In this document: piece by piece, positions 58,242 through 64,000 of the stretch | Layout of the letters: each line of letters begins with the position of its first letter | How positions within the stretch are numbered: position 1 is the first letter of the stretch | Source of the DNA: Pezicula radicicola | Lineage: Eukaryota; Ascomycota; Leotiomycetes; Helotiales; Dermateaceae | DNA length: 64,000 nucleotides | NCBI GenBank assembly: GCA_003008705.1 | Contig: PDUO01000002.1 | Location: forward strand, 1,568,898 to 1,632,897 | Reading direction: 5' to 3' | Position numbers and translations under genes: made by a program | Notes under the pieces: model-generated | What the model saw: only the letters and a program-made list of their open reading frames with translations | Database searches by the model: none | Told to the model about the DNA's origin: nothing

Positions 58242-60106
58242 ATGTCCTTGGTCTCTACGCAGCATTCTTTCAACAACAACACCACCACCACCACCACCGC
58301 TACCACCAATTCTCTGCTCGCGAGCACCGAAGTCGACAGCAACCCCTCGCACGACACCGAAGCCGATCTCAGCAGGCTTCTCGGCGCATTCACTGGTTCT
58401 GAGAAGAGTTCTATGGAACGTGGTGCACCCGATTTCCAGCAGTCAGGTTTGCAATCACCATTCTCAAGCGCGCTCAACGAGCCTCAGTCTGAAGAATCAA
58501 CCGCAGATCACGCGTCTGCTGCCCACTACCCTCCGCAACACGAGCTGCGTCCCTCGAACCCCAACAACTACTCGACTTCAGCAACTCCTACCTCCGAGTT
58601 CTATCCCGCGTCGGCGCGTTCGAGTTCTTTCCCGGAACACATACACAGGAATATCCAGTCAAGCAACCATAGCGGTAGCAGCGGAGCCATGGCTCAGCAA
58701 CCAACAAGTCCGTCCCTGCCTTTGCAAGATGGACAAAGAAACCATCAAAACCCCCAAATCAAGTCTGACTCGGATGTCCCTATAGATCCATCAATCGCGA
58801 CCTCGAGCCCGACCTATCCTCCCAACGGCGGCCAATACTCCCCATACCCTCCCAACCAAGAAATGCACCACGGCGGATACCCACCACAGCAGCACCCAGG
58901 TGCCATGTACGCTCAGCCAAGACCAGATTGGGCAGGCTATGGCGGTCACCCACAACACGTCCCAGCTGGCTACGGGGTAAGCGGTGCTCAAACACCAACT
59001 TCTGCTGCACCAGCCGGACAACGTCCGGGACAAGTACGTATATGACGCGTTGTGATTTGTATCTTTGTGGGGCGTCTGCGCGCGCTCTTGGAATCATCAA
59101 AAGATGTAGTAGACGCGCCAGAGTGCTAGTGACCTTTTCATTCTACATATTTCATGCGTGTGAACTAATTGACTGATAGCACCCTCTCTCACAGGTCTAC
59201 TCGTTCGTTCCGATCCCCGGCGCCCAGCAGCACAAGCGTCCTCGAAGACGATACGAAGAAATCGAGCGCATGTACAAGTGTGGTTGGAACGGATGTGAAA
59301 AGGCATACGGCACATTGAACCATCTCAACGCTCATGTGACCATGCAATCGCACGGTATAAAGCGCACCCCAGAAGGTACGTTCATTCCTTGTAAAATCCA
59401 GCTGAAAATTTGGCCCTTCATTGTTCCGTTGACCCTGTAACAAATTGTTGTGGAGCATCCTCGGTTTGTTATACTTGTACGCGCTTGTGTAATCGTCCGG
59501 TATCCCTAGTCAATCGATTTGCGATACGCGGGATGATTTGCGTTGGCGTTGAAGCTAGCTTAAAAACGGTTTGGGGATAACCTCATCTGGTCTCGAGCTA
59601 GCATGGGTCGACCAAAGTCTTGGGATCTGTTGTGTAACCTCACCACGCTAACATCTTATCGTGCTGCAGAATTCAAGGAGATCCGAAAAGAATGGAAGCA
59701 ACGTAAGAAGGAGGAGGAGGCTCAACGAAAGGCAGAGGATGAGCGTGCTCGTCAGGCTGCCGGCGGCGCTGATGGCCAACAACCAGACGGTGCTGCACCA
59801 TCAGGATACCGACAACCAACCCAAGTTCAACTTCCACCCCTCACCTATCAACCTGGCACCCAGGGCCCCGCCCAGTATCAAGCACCACCTGGCGGTGTCC
59901 AACAACTCCAGGAGTACGGCCAGCAGAGTCATCAACCCATGTTCAACGGTTATCCTGCATCGCCATACGGTGCTCCAAACCCTATGTATAACCAACGTCA
60001 TTTTCCCTCCCCCTTCCGTCCTAATTCTCTGAGCCATGCTGACAAATTCTTAGATCAGGGTAACCCAGCTGGCCAACCTCAGCCAAAGTATGAGCCTCAC
60101 AATTGA
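58242..60106 (+). CDS. CON7: C2H2 zinc-finger transcription factor Con7
   Basis: Exons 58242-59033, 59195-59375 and 59670-60106 give 469 aa, with introns of 161 and 294 nt. A long low-complexity N-terminus (Thr/Asn/Ser, then Pro/Gly/Tyr/Gln) precedes the conserved core. The single finger is C-x4-C-x12-H-x5-H (Cys293, Cys298, His311, His317) in YKCGWNGCEKAYGTLNHLNA, preceded by basic KRPRRRYEEIERM and followed by EEFKEIRKEWKQRKKEEE, a highly charged helix. This arrangement is diagnostic of Con7, a regulator of conidium morphology and infection-related development in Magnaporthe and of cell-wall and morphogenesis genes in Fusarium. The C-terminus is Gln/Pro-rich. A possible third, in-frame intron lies at 59997-60053. 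Confidence 0.93.
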
Positions 60107-61580
60107 ACTCGGCCCTTCGCTCTTCCTTGATCAGTGCTATCACGCAAAAAAGTCTTCGGTTCTCGGAGGATAATTCCATTATTGCCTAATAGTTCGCACA
60201 GACTTGCAGCACACTTGTATCATATGGGCTCGCTGATCTGCATTCTCGGTGTCGATTCATCTTCTTCCCCCGTTTCTAGACTCCTACTTTCAATATCGGT
60301 TCGGCAACGGCACCGGAAAACGATTCGTATGGCTTGATGACTTCTCTATTTTAGTGGGGGGCTGGTTGGGCGGTTGCATTATCTGGCTTTGGCTTCGAGG
60401 CGTTGTGCTTTCAATATCCGGATTGGTCGGGAAAGTGTGATAGCATCTATGCGTCTTCGCGCTTTCGGGGTCTTGCATTCCAGATTGCAGGTGTTTCTTC
60501 TTTATTTTTATGTTCTTGTTAAATTGTGTTGACTGGTTCTCATACATCTGGCTGCATACACGGGGAGCATTGGTGGGATGAGATGGAGTGTGGGGGTTTT
60601 CATGGTGGGAACACTTCCAAAATTCGTTTGCTCTGTTTCCTGGCTCTGGCTGGCTTGGCCTGAAGATGGGGATTGTTTTGTGGATCTTAGAAAATACACG
60701 AGATTGCTAATAGCTTCTATACCCTTCTTCGACTACTGCTGCCGTGGGAATGAATGAAAATGACAATGTCCTTTACATTTGGGAAGTGCTGGTTCGTGCC
60801 TAGCTCCTACTGCTTCCTTTGCTTCCTTCCCTTCTGTTATCCTCGGTCTCGTGTTAGGAATTTACTTACAGGTGATAAAACACGATCTTTATCGTTCTGT
60901 TACTTAATAAGGGACTGGTATTTAAACTGTTAATGGGCGTATTGTCCATTAAAAGTTCGGTTACACCATTTTACTGATCATCCTTCGTTGGATTTGAAAC
61001 GGTCGTAGACTGAAGGGAAAGGAAGGCTTGTTCCGCGGCTTTCTTGTCCGTTATTTAGATCATTAAATCGGCTTTTTATCCGTTGAAAGTTAAGTTAACT
61101 ACTTTACTGTTTATCTTATGTTGGGTCTGAAACGGTTGCGGGAGCGAAATATCTAGGTGGTAAGTAGGTAAAGTAAGCCAGCCTTTAGGATCGTTTTAGG
61201 GGATTGAATAAAATTATAGGGTTTTTGAAGTGAGGAATTTGGTTTTGGGGGATTGTTGATTAGGAGGGGGTTCGAGATTGTGCTATATCGTGTGTGTGGT
61301 TTTACTTGGTGAAATCATGTTGTGTATGTATAGATAGGGTTGGGTCATCATAGAGTAGTTGGTGAATCATAGAGGGGAGAATGTGTTTGGTAAGACGTAA
61401 TAAATTGTACAAGGACAGTGCTGCATTGATTCACTCCTAATGAAAATAACTTCATGATTTCTCATCAAGTTCCCAAAGCTCCTTAAAATCTCCTCCCTGG
61501 ATGATCGATCCTCTACCTCCTTTCCTCCTTCCCAACCTTCCCAAAGCCGCTACATCCATATTACACAAAATAATAAAATA
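60107..61580. other. Intergenic: CON7 3' UTR and downstream DNA
   Basis: T-rich sequence after the CON7 stop, fitting a long 3' UTR. At 60950-60975 and 61075-61105 two similar pieces (CCATTAAAAGTTCGGTTA and CCGTTGAAAGTTAAGTTA, each followed by ACTTTACTG-like sequence) suggest an old local duplication. No gene seen. Confidence 0.45.
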
Positions 61581-61793
61581 ATGGGCAAACCAAATACCGT
61601 AATAGCAGTTATCGTTGTTATTTTTGTCTTGATTGGGATTGTTGTTGGCCTTTTGATTAGGCATGGTGTACATAGTTTGAGGGTGTGGTGGTGGAGGGAG
61701 AATCATCCTGGGCAAGGTGGACATGGAGATGATGATGAGGTTGTTGGTAGGCCTCTAATTTGGTTGAGGAGGTTATTGTGGAGGGGTGGTTGA
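61581..61793 (+). CDS. Possible small single-pass membrane protein
   Basis: A 70-aa frame with an ATG in acceptable context (ATAATGGGC). Residues 7-27 (VIAVIVVIFVLIGIVVGLLIR) form a clear hydrophobic helix followed by positive residues, then a Trp/Arg- and Gly/Asp-rich tail. It resembles small fungal membrane proteins of unknown function, but no family can be named. An open frame lies antisense at 61452-61724. It could be a chance frame. Confidence 0.35.
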   Translation: MGKPNTVIAVIVVIFVLIGIVVGLLIRHGVHSLRVWWWRENHPGQGGHGDDDEVVGRPLIWLRRLLWRGG

Positions 61794-63040
61794 GCTGTGT
61801 ATCTCGTTGCTAGTCTCTTCGACCGGACAATTGAAACTACGTGGAATTGCTGTTGAGGGGCTTGGATAGAGAAATGGGTTGTGTTGTTGGGTACCTAGTA
61901 TGGTCGGTTTCAAAGCGCCTATACATCTAACCACGTATCTTGGAGAACCATTAAAGCGACGTCGGAGCTCATTGTTAATCTAGGAGTTGTTCAACTGCTT
62001 CATAAACACAATGTTGTCTTGAGTGGTTCCAATAATATGAATCAAGTACGAGTACTACGTATCAGTAGTCAGCGAGAGGGAAATACTAAGATAGTAATAA
62101 CATACCAAATACAGGATGTACGATCTAGAGAGGAACTAAGAGTAAAAATCGTCTTAGATGCGAGGGTTAACACAAATTATACTCGTCCTCGTCCTCAACG
62201 AGAGCGTAAGGGGAGCACAAGTTAGACCAAAATTTGTAGCTAGTCTGACGATGCCTCGTGTGCGGTCTCATGTACGAAAAAGTACGCGGCGACTTCAGCA
62301 AAAGCAGGGGTATGTCTATCAAGCTTCTTCCGATTGAACTCGTCGTTCAAATGTGCAGATACCATTATAGAGCGACCTCCAACAAGAAGATAGTCGGACT
62401 CGAGGAAACCAATCCAGCTTCGAATCACAGACAAGGTTAGTGATTAAGAGGCGCTTCTCTACACTTCACACGAAAGATTTCCCATCCCTGTTAATCACAG
62501 ACTTGTTTTCAGTATTCAATTATGCTGTCCCGCAAGTCGAGCCCTTAGCTATTAATCACGACTGCTCACGACTGCTCAACCATGAGGCATATGGAAACAA
62601 GTAGTTGTTCGACATCGCTATTACTAGGCCTTCCGACAATGGAGCTATATCCGTGTCTGGCTATTGTATGACTTGAATACTCTGGGCTCCTGGTACTGTG
62701 TTACTAGTTACCTGAGCTAGAGCCGAGAATTGTGCGCAAAAGGGTCCTTCTACAATGGCTTTCTGGGCTTCCGCAATCCAGGAAGAACTGTGGTTGAGTT
62801 CAAGTATGTGTGTGCCACCTAGGCTGCCAATATGGTTCTCTCGATTCCTTTTCCGCCTTGTTTCTGTGATATTGAGTCTCTCTGAGCTCCTACAAGGCGC
62901 GGGAGCCACGAGACTGCGGCACATCAAAGACTCTACACGTCTAGGTTGTGATGTTAGATTCTCTTTCTCCCATCTCGTCATTTGAGCCATAATGAATCCA
63001 CGGAGGCTCGAGTGTCGTGGTCGTATTCTTCACAGTAACC
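61794..63040. other. Intergenic, no gene seen
   Basis: Short frames on both strands without family motifs. The part next to 63041 should contain the 3' UTR of SNF8. No RNA gene recognised. Confidence 0.45.
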
Positions 63041-63879
63041 TCAGCTTGCACTTCCGGATCCGTCTTCAATCTCAAGCATAAACCCAGGACTCCAGTATTC
63101 CCATTCTTGGGCCTGCTTGTCAACCCAAAGCATGCTTTCCGAGACTAAATCCTCGATGGCAGTCTTTGCTCTAGCTCTTGGCCATCGCAAATTTATCATG
63201 AGCATAGAAACACTGACATAGCCCAGTACTTGAGCAGCCTCCAGCACAGCACTCTGGTCTGTATTAAGTTCCTTCGGTATTGACCGAATGTAGAGTTTAT
63301 GACCGACTGTTAGGGTAGAGTATGATGATCCGAGGGGTTTGAGCGTAGTTACAGCGCGGAGGATATCATCACTGAGGGGAAAGAATTAGCTCTCAACCGG
63401 ACCATGCCATGCAAAGGTGCTTACTCCGTGATCTCTGCACCTCCCTCCATCCTCGTACTTAGAATTTTATCCCTGACCTCCTTCACACCAATGAGACCTC
63501 CATTCTCCTCCCTCGTCGCTCCACAGACTTCCACAACCCTAACCGCCAACTCGAAGTAGAAATCATTCACACTCCCACCCAACATCTGCGCCCAGAAACT
63601 GCCTCCGCCATCCTTGCTTCCACCACCACTACTGCTTGCCAAAGGGTCTATACCAATAGCTGCACACATACGCGCAAACTCAGCACGAAAGCTGGGGTTG
63701 GATCGGATGTCCTTGGCATGGGTTTGGGCAAACTGTTGAAGGAGGGAGCGGAAGACCGAGAGCTGCGTTTCGAGGGACGTTGTGTGGGATGTACGGAGTG
63801 TGTTCCCGTGGGATGCGTATTGCGCAGATGTGATGCGACCGCGGTCAAAAGCCGCAAGACCTACTCCTTTTCGAGACAT
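63041..63879 (-). CDS. SNF8: ESCRT-II subunit Snf8/Vps22
   Basis: Exons 63879-63425 and 63371-63041 give 261 aa. The 53-nt intron has a GTAAGC donor and an AGCTAAT branch. The protein opens MSRKGVGLAAF, the usual fungal Snf8 N-terminus. An upstream in-frame Met at 63987 is possible, but the extension is low in family character. Next come ETQLSVFRSLLQQFAQTHAKDI, FRAEFARMCAAIGIDPLAS, FWAQMLGGSVNDFYFELAVRVVEVC and ENGGLIGVKEV (first winged helix). The second winged helix has LYIRSIPKELNTDQ, VLGYVSVSML and WVDKQAQEWEYWSPGF. Snf8 pairs with Vps36 and two Vps25 subunits in ESCRT-II, which sorts ubiquitinated cargo at multivesicular bodies. A Gly/Ser insertion lies at about residues 80-90. Confidence 0.94.
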
Positions 63880-64000
63880 GACGGAAGGGATAATGATGTT
63901 TGGGGAGGTTGAGGTTGCTGGTCTCGAGAGTTGCGATGTCGATTGCGATTTGATGCAAGATAAGGTCATGAGCGGCTCGCCCCGCAATGAAGCTATTCCG
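63880..64000 (-). promoter_or_regulatory. SNF8 upstream region, cut by the window edge
   Basis: The 121 bases upstream of the chosen SNF8 start are open in frame with an ATG at 63987. I read them as 5' UTR/promoter because the encoded residues (Ser/Thr/Pro-rich) do not look like the family. Confidence 0.4.

Noticed and set aside
1..64000. CRISPR arrays, bacterial operons, rRNA genes, telomere repeats
   Set aside because: Genome is fungal; no direct-repeat/spacer arrays, rRNA-like sequence or TTAGGG arrays were seen.

Overview
The window looks like nuclear DNA of a filamentous ascomycete (Pezizomycotina, probably Leotiomycetes; the class is inference). Protein-coding genes carry short spliceosomal introns of about 50-290 nt with GTAnGT-type donors and CTAAC/CTGAC-type branch sites, the conserved fungal genes CON7, ATG15, RER1, PAF1 and SNF8 are present, and the left end carries transposon DNA with a strong repeat-induced point mutation (RIP) footprint. 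Exon joins below were worked out by hand: every model has a total length divisible by three and an open junction frame, but none has been checked against transcripts.

Layout. 1-8.2 kb is repeat DNA: a minus-strand Ty3/Gypsy retrotransposon cut by the left window edge, with its 5' LTR at 4879-5094. It abuts a 2.9-kb block that contains no CpA, TpG or CpG at all and holds a 45-bp tandem array. A 12/24-bp minisatellite follows. 9.8-19.8 kb is a compact run of housekeeping genes: a VPS9-domain Rab5-type GEF (-), ATG15 vacuolar lipase (+), mitochondrial enoyl-CoA hydratase (-), RER1 (+) and PAF1 (+). 20.8-22.2 kb holds an SDR-fold protein that lacks the usual catalytic residues, overlapping a tRNA-like relic. 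22-27.7 kb contains a broken 2EXR-domain gene. 27.7-44.8 kb has scattered genes: a conserved acidic orphan, an FAD monooxygenase, an SRA-YDG domain protein (-), an ABM-fold monooxygenase-like protein, a class I methyltransferase and a small potentially myristoylated protein. 44.8-58.2 kb has no convincing gene and ends in the regulatory and leader region of CON7, a C2H2 developmental regulator. 60-64 kb has a doubtful small membrane protein and SNF8 (ESCRT-II, -).

How the genes relate. Several products act in endomembrane traffic: the VPS9 GEF (endosome), ATG15 (vacuole), RER1 (Golgi-ER retrieval) and SNF8 (multivesicular body). The monooxygenase, ABM protein, methyltransferase and SDR resemble tailoring enzymes, but no backbone synthase is present, so I do not call a biosynthetic cluster.

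Most notable observations: the complete CpA/TpG/CpG loss at 5095-7971; a 1,464-nt stretch with no ATG on the coding strand upstream of CON7, with about 30 ATGs on the opposite strand; an SRA-YDG protein in a genome with a RIP footprint; and an SDR lacking its Tyr, Gly and Asn signature residues.
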